Shown: positions 19,196-27,500 of the stretch, in pieces
Position numbering within the stretch: position 1 is the stretch's first letter
Layout of the letters: each line of letters opens with the position of its first letter
Source of the DNA: a virus
IMG/VR virus record: IMGVR_UViG_3300023196_000696
Coordinates: 1-35,849 of that record
Strand: one strand, 5' to 3'
Length of the DNA stretch: 35,849 bases
Translations under genes and position numbers: made by a program
Notes under the pieces: generated by a model
What the model saw: the letters and a program-made list of their open reading frames with translations, nothing else
What the model was told of the DNA's origin: nothing
The model's database searches: none

Positions 19196-20079
19196 ACACA
19201 AAACAAGCCGCTATAGTTTCGTTCCTTTCAAAGGCGGTTAAGGGGGAGGCAGAAATGCCTCCTCACATCTTGGACGAATTTGCAGATAACTGTAGACAAG
19301 CATTAAATAAACAATTTAATGAACAGAGAGGTGACTTTAGATTACGTATGAGTAATGTAGGTAAACCACTTTGCCAACTACAGATGCAAGCAAAAGGTGT
19401 TAAAGAAGATACTCCTACTTACGATTTTAAGATGCGTATGGCAATGGGAGATGTACTAGAGGCTCTTATGATTGCAGTTATACAATCAGCAGGCATAGAG
19501 ATAAAAAGTAAACATGGTAAAGTAAAGTTACCAATTAATAAAAAAGATTCTATTGAGGGCGAATTTGATATTGAATTAGACGATGGTATCTATGATATAA
19601 AGACTGCATCGCCTTTTGCATTTGAAAATAAGTTTAAGCCCGATGACGCGTACGATAAAATAAAAAGCTCAGATGCTTTTGGTTACATTACACAAGGTCA
19701 TGGATATGGCATGGCTAGCAATAAACCTTTTAAAGGTTGGATTGCATTAAATAAATCTACTGGCGAAATAGCGATTGCAGAAGCAACGAACACAACAAAA
19801 GAAAAGGAGGAAGTTCATGCTAAAATCCAACACGCTTTTAAATCAATATCTAAAGGAAAGCCTTTTCAACGGTGTTTCACCGATGTCGAGGAAGTATTTT
19901 ATAAGAAACCTACGGGCAATAGGACCTTGGGGATTGAGTGTAGTTATTGTCCCTACAAAACACACTGTTGGAAAGACCTCGAGTTCAAGAGGCAGTTACC
20001 GAGCAAAGGAAGAAACCCAAAGTGGGTCTGGTACACACATATCACAGACTCGTGGCGTGACAATGACGCTTCAGTATAA
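19192..20079 (+). CDS. Cas4/RecB-like PD-(D/E)XK nuclease with Fe-S cysteines
   Basis: A 295-residue nuclease candidate. Residues 123-137 (GEFDIELDDGIYDIK) give Asp126 and Asp135-x-Lys137 of the PD-(D/E)XK core. Gln168-x3-Tyr172 (YITQGHGYGMA) is the QxxxY motif of the RecB family, and Asp87/Glu90 in GDVLEALM lies in the first motif region. Four Cys (61, 250, 253, 259) follow the pattern C...C-x2-C-x5-C that binds a 4Fe-4S cluster in Cas4 and AddB. The likely role is DNA end processing or recombination during replication. It is coupled to the SSB candidate by a 4-base overlap. There is no CRISPR array or cas1/cas2 in the window, so a CRISPR role is unlikely. Confidence 0.88.
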   Translation: MNTKQAAIVSFLSKAVKGEAEMPPHILDEFADNCRQALNKQFNEQRGDFRLRMSNVGKPLCQLQMQAKGVKEDTPTYDFKMRMAMGDVLEALMIAVIQSAGIEIKSKHGKVKLPINKKDSIEGEFDIELDDGIYDIKTASPFAFENKFKPDDAYDKIKSSDAFGYITQGHGYGMASNKPFKGWIALNKSTGEIAIAEATNTTKEKEEVHAKIQHAFKSISKGKPFQRCFTDVEEVFYKKPTGNRTLGIECSYCPYKTHCWKDLEFKRQLPSKGRNPKWVWYTHITDSWRDNDASV

Positions 20080-20308
20080 GGGTACTGATGGCTCACCTAT
20101 TGCAAAAATAATTAAAATAAGTAGAGAGAGAGCCAATGCCTTTATCGAAGACCTCAACAACAAAGTCCCTTTTCCGAGCCTCGAAGCGGAAGGTCAAACA
20201 ATCACCATCCCAGCAAACAACATCACAGAAATCCGTGTTGAAGAAGAAGAAGATGTCCACAAGGTCAGCGAAAGCCAAGGGAAGAAAACTTCAGACGTGG
20301 GTAGCTGA
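20063..20308 (+). CDS. 81-aa protein of unknown function
   Basis: I start at ATG 20063 (MTLQYKGTDGSPIAKI); the frame is open further back, but that part overlaps the nuclease gene in another frame. The product has a charged helix (ISRERANAFIEDLNNK), a strand pair (AEGQTITIPANNITEIRVEE) and a Lys/Ser tail. It overlaps the upstream gene by 17 bases and the next by 56, unusually deep even for this phage, with a poor ribosome site. It may be a real adapter protein; no family is recognised. Confidence 0.65.
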   Translation: MTLQYKGTDGSPIAKIIKISRERANAFIEDLNNKVPFPSLEAEGQTITIPANNITEIRVEEEEDVHKVSESQGKKTSDVGS

Positions 20309-20603
20309 TAAACTTCTAGGTCTACTTAAGAGTGTAACTGAATTGGATATTAAGTCTACTCCTATGGGAGTTAATGGAGTAGACGTTCAATTATCTACTG
20401 TTGCATATAAGCAGTTTCCGTACAATATCGAATGTAAGAATACTGAGAGAATGACAACCATCTATAATTATTATGAGCAAGCCATCAGTCACAAGCACTC
20501 TGGGGAGCCTTTACTTATTATAAAAATGAATAGGCAGAAACCCCTGGCTATCGTAGATGCAGAACATTTTATGGAGAAGGTCGCATGTCAGAAAACAAAA
20601 TAA
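20253..20603 (+). CDS. Holliday-resolvase-like PD-(D/E)XK nuclease
   Basis: The ATG at 20253 (MSTRSAKAKGRKLQTWVADK) is preferred because the upstream in-frame part (to 20136) is low-complexity and lies inside the previous gene. The 116-residue product has Asp44 in MGVNGVDVQL and Glu60-x-Lys62 in YNIECKNTE, the D...ExK core of small PD-(D/E)XK enzymes, followed by YEQAISHKHSGEPLLIIKMN and PLAIVDAEHFM. Related proteins in cyanophages are annotated as endonucleases or resolvases. It probably debranches or cuts replication intermediates. It overlaps the next gene by 19 bases. Confidence 0.72.
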   Translation: MSTRSAKAKGRKLQTWVADKLLGLLKSVTELDIKSTPMGVNGVDVQLSTVAYKQFPYNIECKNTERMTTIYNYYEQAISHKHSGEPLLIIKMNRQKPLAIVDAEHFMEKVACQKTK

Positions 20604-20836
20604 AATTAAACAAAGGTGATTCTGCTATTATAATCAGACACTTAGACGAAGGTTTTGATGTAGAGATTTACCATAGTCATGATAGAAATTTGTTGACAGA
20701 AGAAGACACTATGTTTTATGCTCTACTCACAAGGGGCATGGTGTATACTGCTGTAACAGATACCGACCAAGTCCTAGAAGATGGACGCTTAAGTATAAAT
20801 GAAGAAACAACTAATTCACAAGTAACAATACATTGA
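20585..20836 (+). CDS. 83-aa protein of unknown function
   Basis: Ribosome site GGAG about 8 bases before the ATG, inside the resolvase-like gene. The product (MSENKIKLNKGDSAIIIRHL) looks like an all-beta start (DEGFDVEIYHSHDRNLLTEE) followed by a helix and an acidic tail. Similar small proteins sit beside DUF3310 genes in other marine phages, as I recall. The stop shares a base with the next ATG (TGATG). Confidence 0.85.
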   Translation: MSENKIKLNKGDSAIIIRHLDEGFDVEIYHSHDRNLLTEEDTMFYALLTRGMVYTAVTDTDQVLEDGRLSINEETTNSQVTIH

Positions 20837-21195
20837 TGAGACATATGGAGTACATGAAGATGATGGAAGAAAAGCATAAGCCAAGACGTAGAATTATAGG
20901 CAGTCTAACTACTAAAGTTCACTCTAAAAAAGATTTAGAAGAACTTGAGAATAAAAATAAAACTGATATGGTCAATAGCCCTTCACATTATAATGAATTT
21001 GGTATTGAGTGTATTGATGCTATACAAGCTGCCACTGGTGCAGGATTTGAGAGTTACTTGCAAGGTAACATAATGAAGTACTTGTGGAGATATAAATACA
21101 AGGGCAAACCTCTTGAGGATTTGCAGAAAGCCGAGTGGTACTTATCTCGCTTAATTAGTACGGTGAAAAATGCCAAAATCAAAAATAACAATTAG
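20836..21195 (+). CDS. DUF3310 protein (T7 gp1.7-related family)
   Basis: A 119-residue protein. After a basic N-terminus (MRHMEYMKMMEEKHKPRRR) the DUF3310 signature is plain: VNSPSHYNEFGIECIDAIQA, then ATGAGFESYLQGNIMKYLWR and PLEDLQKAEWYLSRLI. The family contains T7 gp1.7, reported to be a nucleotide kinase, so a role in dNMP metabolism fits its place next to ribonucleotide reductase; whether all DUF3310 members share that activity is not settled. The ATG at 20836 overlaps the upstream stop by one base. Confidence 0.92.
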   Translation: MRHMEYMKMMEEKHKPRRRIIGSLTTKVHSKKDLEELENKNKTDMVNSPSHYNEFGIECIDAIQAATGAGFESYLQGNIMKYLWRYKYKGKPLEDLQKAEWYLSRLISTVKNAKIKNNN

Positions 21196-21337
21196 AGTAT
21201 CTGCAGAAGTAGATACAGAAGAATTTACACTAGACAAAGACGAACTTCCGTATATTATGGAAGATATGCTAAATGACCTATTTCATGAGATAATAGGTAT
21301 GAAAACTAAAGATATAACTGTAAAGGTATTAAGATGA
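21170..21337 (+). CDS. 55-aa acidic protein
   Basis: A frame read directly from the sequence: MPKSKITIRVSAEVDTEEFT, then LDKDELPYIMEDMLNDLFHE and IIGMKTKDITVKVLR. It looks like a strand-helix-strand mini-domain (ITIRVSAEV and DITVKVLR as edge strands). It starts 26 bases before the DUF3310 stop and its TGA overlaps the ribonucleotide reductase ATG (ATGA), so it fills the gap exactly and is probably co-translated. No family is recognised. Confidence 0.72.
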   Translation: MPKSKITIRVSAEVDTEEFTLDKDELPYIMEDMLNDLFHEIIGMKTKDITVKVLR

Positions 21338-23268
21338 AAAGTAACATAACCCTACCAACGTATTACCAACAATTTATTCACAAATCTAGGTATGCTCGTT
21401 GGCTTGATAACGAAAATAGAAGAGAAGAATGGCATGAGACAGTAAACAGATATGTATCCTATATGGATTCACATCTTATGAAAAAACATAATTATGCTAT
21501 GTCTGAGCAAGTTAAAGAAGATGTCACAGAGGCTATACTGCATTCTGAAGTTATGCCTTCAATGAGAGCAATGATGACTTCTGGTAAAGCATTAGAGAGA
21601 GATAATACTGCAGGATATAACTGTTCTTATCTTCCTGTGGATGACCCTAAGGCATTTGATGAAGCTATGTACATATTAATGTGTGGCACGGGCGTAGGTT
21701 TTTCTGTGGAGAGAGACTCTATAAACAAACTGCCCGAAGTTCCAGGTTTGTTGTTTGATACAGAAGAAACTATTATTGTTAAAGACAGTAAAGAAGGTTG
21801 GGCTAAAGCTTTCCGTAAGCTATTGGCTTTACTATGGGCAGGAGAGATTCCACAGTGGGACTTGTCTTTGATTAGACCTGCAGGTGCAAAGCTAAAGATA
21901 TTCGGTGGTAGAGCATCTGGACCAACTCCCCTAGATAATTTGTTTAGGTTCACAGTTCAGGTGTTTAAAGAAGCTAAAGGTAGAAAGTTATCTAGCCTTG
22001 AGTGTCACGACCTTATGTGTAAAGTTGGGGAAGTGGTTGTGTCTGGTGGTGTAAGACGTTCTGCTATGATTAGTTTGTCTAACTTATCTGACGATAGAAT
22101 GAGACACGCTAAGACTGGGGAGTTCTATAAGACTGAGCCACAGCGACAGATGTCAAATAACTCAGTTGCATATACAGAGAAGCCAGACCCTTACACATTC
22201 ATGAGAGAATGGCTTTCATTAGCTGAGTCTGGCACTGGTGAAAGAGGTATGTTTTACCGTGGAGCGGCACAGAATAAAGCAGCTGAGAATGGTAGAAGAG
22301 ATGCCGATTATGCTTTCGGTACTAATCCTTGTAGTGAAATTATATTACGTCCATACCAATTCTGTAATCTCTCTGAGATAATTGTACGTGGTACAGACAC
22401 TGTTAAGGATTTACAAAAGAAAGTTCGTATAGCTACAATAATAGGTACTTTTCAATCTACCCTTAATCATTTTCCTTATTTACGTAAAATATGGAATGCT
22501 AATACTTCTGAGGAGAGACTACTAGGTGTTTCTATGACAGGTATTATGGACAATGCTATTACCAATGGTAAAGATGACAAGACTAACTTGGAGAAAGTAC
22601 TAACTAAACTTAAGCAAGTAGCCGTGGATACTAACAAAGAGTTTGCTGAAGCTATTGGCATACCACAATCCACTGCTATTACTTGTGTAAAGCCATCAGG
22701 AACAGTTTCACAACTCACAGATTCTGCGTCTGGTATTCATGCAAGGCATAGCCAGTATTACATACGTACTGTTCGCGGAGATAAAAAAGACCCACTCACA
22801 CAATTTATGATGGACCAGAATATTCCTTGGGAAACTGATGGGTGGAGCCAGAGTAATGCTGTGTTTAGTTTCCCAGTTAAGGCTCCTGATATGTGCATAA
22901 CTAGAGATGATATGTCAGCTATTGAACAACTTGAGTTTTGGAAAGTGTATGCTATGCATTGGTGTGAGCACAAACCATCTGTAACTATATCTGTTGGTAA
23001 AGAAGAATGGTTAGAGACTGGTGCGTGGATATATAAAAACTTTAATATAGCTTCAGGCTTGTCTTTCTTACCAAGAAGTGATATGGTTTATGAGCAAGCT
23101 CCTTATCAAGATTGTAATGAGCAACACTATAAAGAGTTTTTAACTAAGATGCCTGAGTTTATTGATTGGTCAAAACTAGCTGAGTATGAGCAAGAAGATA
23201 ACACTATAGGTAATCAAACATTGGCTTGCACAGCAGATAGCTGTGAAATAGTTGATATAGTTAATTAG
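21334..23268 (+). CDS. nrdJ: adenosylcobalamin-dependent (class II) ribonucleotide reductase
   Basis: A 644-residue single-chain reductase that makes deoxyribonucleotides from ribonucleotides using coenzyme B12. It resembles the monomeric Lactobacillus leichmannii type: YNCSYLPVDDP carries the first redox Cys (Cys97), CGTGVGFSVE follows, NPCSEIILRP carries the thiyl-radical Cys333 and Glu335, and the C-terminal pair CTADSC (Cys632, Cys637) is the re-reduction relay. SGGVRRSAMI and CVKPSGTVSQL are further family blocks. No partner subunit gene is seen or needed. In the replication operon it supplies dNTPs. It implies that the host imports or makes cobalamin. Confidence 0.96.
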   Translation: MKSNITLPTYYQQFIHKSRYARWLDNENRREEWHETVNRYVSYMDSHLMKKHNYAMSEQVKEDVTEAILHSEVMPSMRAMMTSGKALERDNTAGYNCSYLPVDDPKAFDEAMYILMCGTGVGFSVERDSINKLPEVPGLLFDTEETIIVKDSKEGWAKAFRKLLALLWAGEIPQWDLSLIRPAGAKLKIFGGRASGPTPLDNLFRFTVQVFKEAKGRKLSSLECHDLMCKVGEVVVSGGVRRSAMISLSNLSDDRMRHAKTGEFYKTEPQRQMSNNSVAYTEKPDPYTFMREWLSLAESGTGERGMFYRGAAQNKAAENGRRDADYAFGTNPCSEIILRPYQFCNLSEIIVRGTDTVKDLQKKVRIATIIGTFQSTLNHFPYLRKIWNANTSEERLLGVSMTGIMDNAITNGKDDKTNLEKVLTKLKQVAVDTNKEFAEAIGIPQSTAITCVKPSGTVSQLTDSASGIHARHSQYYIRTVRGDKKDPLTQFMMDQNIPWETDGWSQSNAVFSFPVKAPDMCITRDDMSAIEQLEFWKVYAMHWCEHKPSVTISVGKEEWLETGAWIYKNFNIASGLSFLPRSDMVYEQAPYQDCNEQHYKEFLTKMPEFIDWSKLAEYEQEDNTIGNQTLACTADSCEIVDIVN

Positions 23269-23276
23269 GAGATAAT

Positions 23277-23483
23277 ATGGCTACTGTTGACAGATTTTTT
23301 GTACAAGGGCAGAGAGACTTTTACAGAACCAAGAAGACTAGGTCTATTATACATGAGTCCACTAACCCATTTAGCCCCTCTTCTTTTAGGGGGAAAGAAT
23401 GGTTAAGAGGCTTTAACAAAAGTTACTTTAATAACAAGGAGAAGACAAGTGAGAGAGCTAGTAGTAAACGCACTAAAGTCTAA
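23277..23483 (+). CDS. 68-aa basic protein
   Basis: Ribosome site GGAG before the ATG. The product (MATVDRFFVQGQRDFYRTKK) contains NPFSPSSFRGKEWLRGFNKS, a pattern (NP(F/Y)...W..GF...Y) that recalls small phage and ribosome-modulation-factor-like proteins with a conserved Trp-Gly-Phe core. The tail is Lys/Arg/Ser-rich. RNA or ribosome contact is a speculation from that resemblance. It overlaps the next gene by 35 bases. Confidence 0.78.
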   Translation: MATVDRFFVQGQRDFYRTKKTRSIIHESTNPFSPSSFRGKEWLRGFNKSYFNNKEKTSERASSKRTKV

Positions 23484-23691
23484 GCTAATAGGACAAATGA
23501 ATGGGCATGCCGCCAACATAGAGGTTATGCTTAGCAATCCTGTAGGGTTAGGCGACCATGCTAATTTGGTAGATACTGTAGCAAAAGAACTTCAGGCTAT
23601 GTCAGATATAAATGGTCAACTGAATACATTAGTTAGGTATTTTGAGCCTGCCAAAGAACAACAACTTCAAGAAAATAAAAAGGATAAATAA
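23449..23691 (+). CDS. 80-aa helical protein (GTG start)
   Basis: The start is GTG 23449, with AGGAG seven bases upstream. The product (MRELVVNALKSKLIGQMNGH, then NIEVMLSNPVGLGDHANLVD, then KELQAMSDINGQLNTLVRYF) looks like an all-helical bundle with a Gln/Lys-rich tail. Such short helical proteins are common in marine podovirus genomes without known function. The stop shares a base with the next ATG. Confidence 0.8.
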   Translation: MRELVVNALKSKLIGQMNGHAANIEVMLSNPVGLGDHANLVDTVAKELQAMSDINGQLNTLVRYFEPAKEQQLQENKKDK

Positions 23692-24107
23692 TGGAGCCTT
23701 CTGTAGCCGACCGCAAGAAATTTGACTTGGACTTACAATATGGGAAAGTACGTGAACAACTTGTGGCAGATATGTTACAGGATAAGAAAATTGAGGTTAA
23801 ATCCGAACGAGGAATGTGGCAAAAAACAGGCAATATTGCGATAGAGTACCAAAGTTATGGTAAGCCCAGTGGTATTGCCGCCACGGAATCGGACTACTGG
23901 TTTCACAACTTATGTGTAGGAAATGATACTTTCTGCACGTTAGTATTTGATACTAAGAGTTTAAAGAAAATAATAAAGAACCTGGATTCAAAGAAGTCTG
24001 TATCTGGGGGAGATAATAATGCATCAAGAATGTATCTATTAAATTTACAAAAATTGTTTTCTTCAGATGTTATTAAAACATTTGTTGATGAAGGTATTTG
24101 TAATTGA
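23691..24107 (+). CDS. putative PD-(D/E)XK endonuclease
   Basis: A 138-residue protein. FDLDLQYGKVREQLVADML (Glu22 in the first helix) is followed by DKKIEVKSERGMWQKTGNIA (Asp31, Glu35, Lys37) and IEYQSYGKPSGIAATESDYW. The ExK strand followed by a TGN and KPSG block matches a nuclease-like protein type I recognise from T7-like cyanophages. It may act in host DNA breakdown, recombination or packaging preparation. It is the third PD-(D/E)XK-type candidate in this operon. The stop overlaps the next ATG (TGATG). Confidence 0.78.
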   Translation: MEPSVADRKKFDLDLQYGKVREQLVADMLQDKKIEVKSERGMWQKTGNIAIEYQSYGKPSGIAATESDYWFHNLCVGNDTFCTLVFDTKSLKKIIKNLDSKKSVSGGDNNASRMYLLNLQKLFSSDVIKTFVDEGICN

Positions 24108-24223
24108 TGGATATTGAAGCTTGGCAATGGTGGTTACTTACGGCAGTAACCATCAATACTATAATAAATTTAATAGTATTCTTTAGAGGAAGAAAAATAA
24201 AAGATGTCGACAAAAAGAATTGA
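24107..24223 (+). CDS. 38-aa single-span membrane protein
   Basis: A short frame read directly: MDIEAWQWWLLTAVTINTII, then NLIVFFRGRKIKDVDKKN. Residues 5-26 form one membrane span with three Trp near its start, and the tail is basic, which predicts the C-terminus inside the cell. It shares a base with the upstream stop and overlaps the next gene by 20 bases, so it is embedded in the operon. Role unknown; it could tether replication proteins to the membrane. Confidence 0.65.
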   Translation: MDIEAWQWWLLTAVTINTIINLIVFFRGRKIKDVDKKN

Positions 24224-24503
24224 ATTAATAAATGATTTAGACTTAGACCTTTCACTAACCTTGAATGGTATCGGTGCTATTATTGCACCTGAAAATGACG
24301 ACCCCTCCTTCAGCGAATATCATTGGGATGAACTCATTGATACTCTTATAGACAGCCACACGATAGCCGTCCTTAGAAAAAGCGATGTACGTATCAGCGG
24401 CAGTAGTAAAGAGTTTTTAATCAGAGTTGCAAAACAACTACGTTCACAAGCTCACAAGATAGAGCAGAGACTTAATGGTATGGAAGTTATAGATAAGAAT
24501 TAA
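24204..24503 (+). CDS. 99-aa protein at the end of the replication operon
   Basis: The product (MSTKRIELINDLDLDLSLTL) has an acidic start, then AIIAPENDDPSFSEYHWDEL and a C-terminal helix pair (SSKEFLIRVAKQLRSQAHKI). No known domain. The TAA at 24501-24503 shares the TTAA with the stop of the opposite-strand 1292-aa gene, so there is no room for a terminator between the converging operons. Confidence 0.82.
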   Translation: MSTKRIELINDLDLDLSLTLNGIGAIIAPENDDPSFSEYHWDELIDTLIDSHTIAVLRKSDVRISGSSKEFLIRVAKQLRSQAHKIEQRLNGMEVIDKN

Positions 24504-27500
24504 GTAGCACCCATCTCTTCTTCACTTTTTTCTTCGAAGCTAGGGATTGGCATGTACTGAGAGTACAAGTCTATTTCTGTTTTGTTAAGTCTCTCTAGTA
24601 GAGCTTCTTTTTCTGCCGCAGTCTCACCAAGATTAACCTCAAGAAAAGTAAACGGATTATCTTCATCTGGTCTAATTACCTTAGGCTCTAGTCCTAAACT
24701 TTCTAGTGCCTTTATTTTGTATTTCCCATATTGCACTGAAAAACCTAAATTCTTTTGTTTAACTTCTCCATCACTATTTGTATAAGGCATTTTAGATACT
24801 AATTCATCTAACTCCCTATCGCTTGGCATTCCGTATTTTAAGTAGAATGGGTTATATTTTCTCTCTGCATAATATGCTAAGGGGGATGACCCTACAGGAG
24901 GTTTAAAATATTGTATTATTCTAACTCTGTTAGATGCATCAACTAACGCCTGAAGATATTCTTCATCGTTATATCTAGAGTTAGAAAATAAACTGTCAGT
25001 TTTTTGAAAGTGCTTGTATATATTTTTAGACTTTTCTTTACTGAATAAATCTAAAATTTCTTGTGTGTTTGAGTACTTGTTGTATGATGTCATAGTTACC
25101 CCCGAGAGAGCGACCTCGTGTTTTCTAGTAAAATTATCAACAAAATACTTTGCAAATTCTCCGTTTCTATCTGTCATATCTTCTTTTATAAACTTTCCTA
25201 CTAATTCATCAAGATTAAATTTTTCATTATATAAATTCCAAAATTTTTGAAATGCATTTCTTTCTTGAATATTACTTTTCTTTGCTAAATCTGGTAACTT
25301 ATTAAACATGTTAGTTAGTGTTCCTAACTCTTCAAAATCTTCTGTTACTAGTTTATATAGAGCTTTATCACTTGTAGATATTTTACCTTCAAACGGGCTT
25401 TCTAAATATCTTTTACGAGTAACCGCATCATCAAATACTCCAACATTCCAACGTGCTAATTCAGCCATTGTAGTAAACGTATTAAACTGTAATTTATCAA
25501 AGCCATCTTGTATAGCCTGTTTTACATTGTGTAATGTGCTTATCTCTATTAATTTATCAGGGCGTTTTTGTAAGTTAGCAAACGCTTTACTTGTGGCGGT
25601 ATCTGAATATGCAAAAGCACGAGTTGTATCTATTTCTTCATCTAAGTTATGAGCAAATTCAAATCGTTCCATTTGTTGCTCTGGGGTGAGTATTGCATCC
25701 CCTCTTTGCTGCATTCTCATATTCTCTAACATTATCTCTGGAGATTTGAATTGAGATTTCTTAAAAGTATCAAATTGCTCTTCCCCTAATCTTTTTATTC
25801 TTTTTCCTTTGCCCCAGTTTAATTCTATTGACTTTAACCTATCTCTAAGTTCTGAAGGAAAATTAACAGATGTCAGTGACTTAGGATTCCCTGCAGCACT
25901 TGCTCTATATAATTTGTATAACTCTGGTCCTTTTAAGTCGTTCCATGATATTAAGTCTCGTATATTATTAATAACACCTGTGTCATTTATTATAGCTGAT
26001 GCTTCCCCATCTATATCTAGAATTTGGTTGGTATTAATAGCATCTTGTATTTCATCAAGTCTATCTGCTGCAGGAGTGACAGGTACAGGTTCAAACATTC
26101 CTGTTTCATTGTTTAATCTTATCTTAGGGCGAGAGGCAAATCCAGGAACATCCTGTAATTTATATTTTGAAGTTAACTTTTGAGTACCTAAAATTAAACT
26201 CTGCGCATCAATTTTAGCTAACGTGTGTATATAATCAATTAAATTTTCTATTGTAACAGGCTCTCCTGCTCTTCCTTTAAACTCTTTTACAGTTTGAGAA
26301 AATTCACCAACCCCAGTATTAATATATATATTAGGCAGTTGGGAGTTTACTTCTTTTGAAAGTCCTGGAAGAAACATCTCCCCTGTTATAGGCTTCATAT
26401 TTACAGAAGAAAAACTGTTATGTATTGCTACTTTAGCATATTTGCTAATAGAATCTTCTATAGCTCGCAGTATTTTAGTATTACTTGAGGAGCTATCTAA
26501 TAAATTTGATACTGAAGGAGTTCCTTTTGCATAATCTTGAAAAACTTCTTCACCTTTGATGAATTGTAATACATCATCTATGGTCATTCTATTATTTTCT
26601 ATGCCCCCACGTAATAATGTACCAAAATTGCCACTGTCTTTAATGCGTGCCTGCAAAGAAATATTTGGCACAGGTACTAACTGTAGTAACGCATTTATTT
26701 TTTGCATTCTTTGCTTAAAGGTTAACAAGCTTTCAACTGTTGAGGAATTGAGAATACTTAAATTTTTAGGATATTGGACTATGAAGTCTCCTATAAAATC
26801 ATCTTCTTCCGTTCCAGATTTTATGCCATAGTTATTAAAACCTGCAGTGCTTTCATCATAAATTGATGCATCTTCCCCACCCCTAGTAATTTTTTCAAGT
26901 CGTACTTTTTTAGAAGAATCTAGCATACCATAATCTTCTAAGTCTCTCATTTGTGAGTAAGCACCAGGAAGCTTTGCTAATGGAAACCGTTGGGAATCTC
27001 CAAATTTAGACGCAATCTCTTCTCCTGTAAACGGATGTACAGTGTCCTCAGCTAACTCTTTTAGCTCTAAACTCCTTACATGCCCATACAAAGGTGCATC
27101 TCCTTCCCCACCTACGACTCCAGGATGTTTATAGGTTTTTGAAAGACCATAAGGACTAGTTACTCCCTTTGCTTTTAATCCAACGCCCTGTTCTGAGAAG
27201 GCTACTTTAAATGCAGGTATTCCTCTCTTGTATCCCACACTCTCAAATCCATTCTTCTCAGGATACTTACTAAAATATGCAGCTACATTATCAATAAAGA
27301 AAGGGCTTTTCTTTGTTTCAGATACACCAAGACCACTTAGGTCTTCTTTCATCATTAAGTCTTTTACTCTTAACACAGGTAAATTCTTAGGATTTCCCTT
27401 TGCAAGTGCTTCTTTTATAACTTTACTATTCTCAGGTAGGTTTGTATCAAACTCAGGAAGCGTAATTTTTACCTCTGTTCCATCATTTATAAATTCTCCT

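Noticed and set aside
19192-20079. Cas4-like gene as part of a phage CRISPR system.
   Set aside because: No repeats, cas1 or cas2 nearby; the replication operon context fits a recombination nuclease better.
26850-27250. Part of the 1292-aa protein as an ADP-ribosyltransferase or other toxin-like enzyme domain.
   Set aside because: The region looks globular, but I could not place a catalytic triad with confidence.
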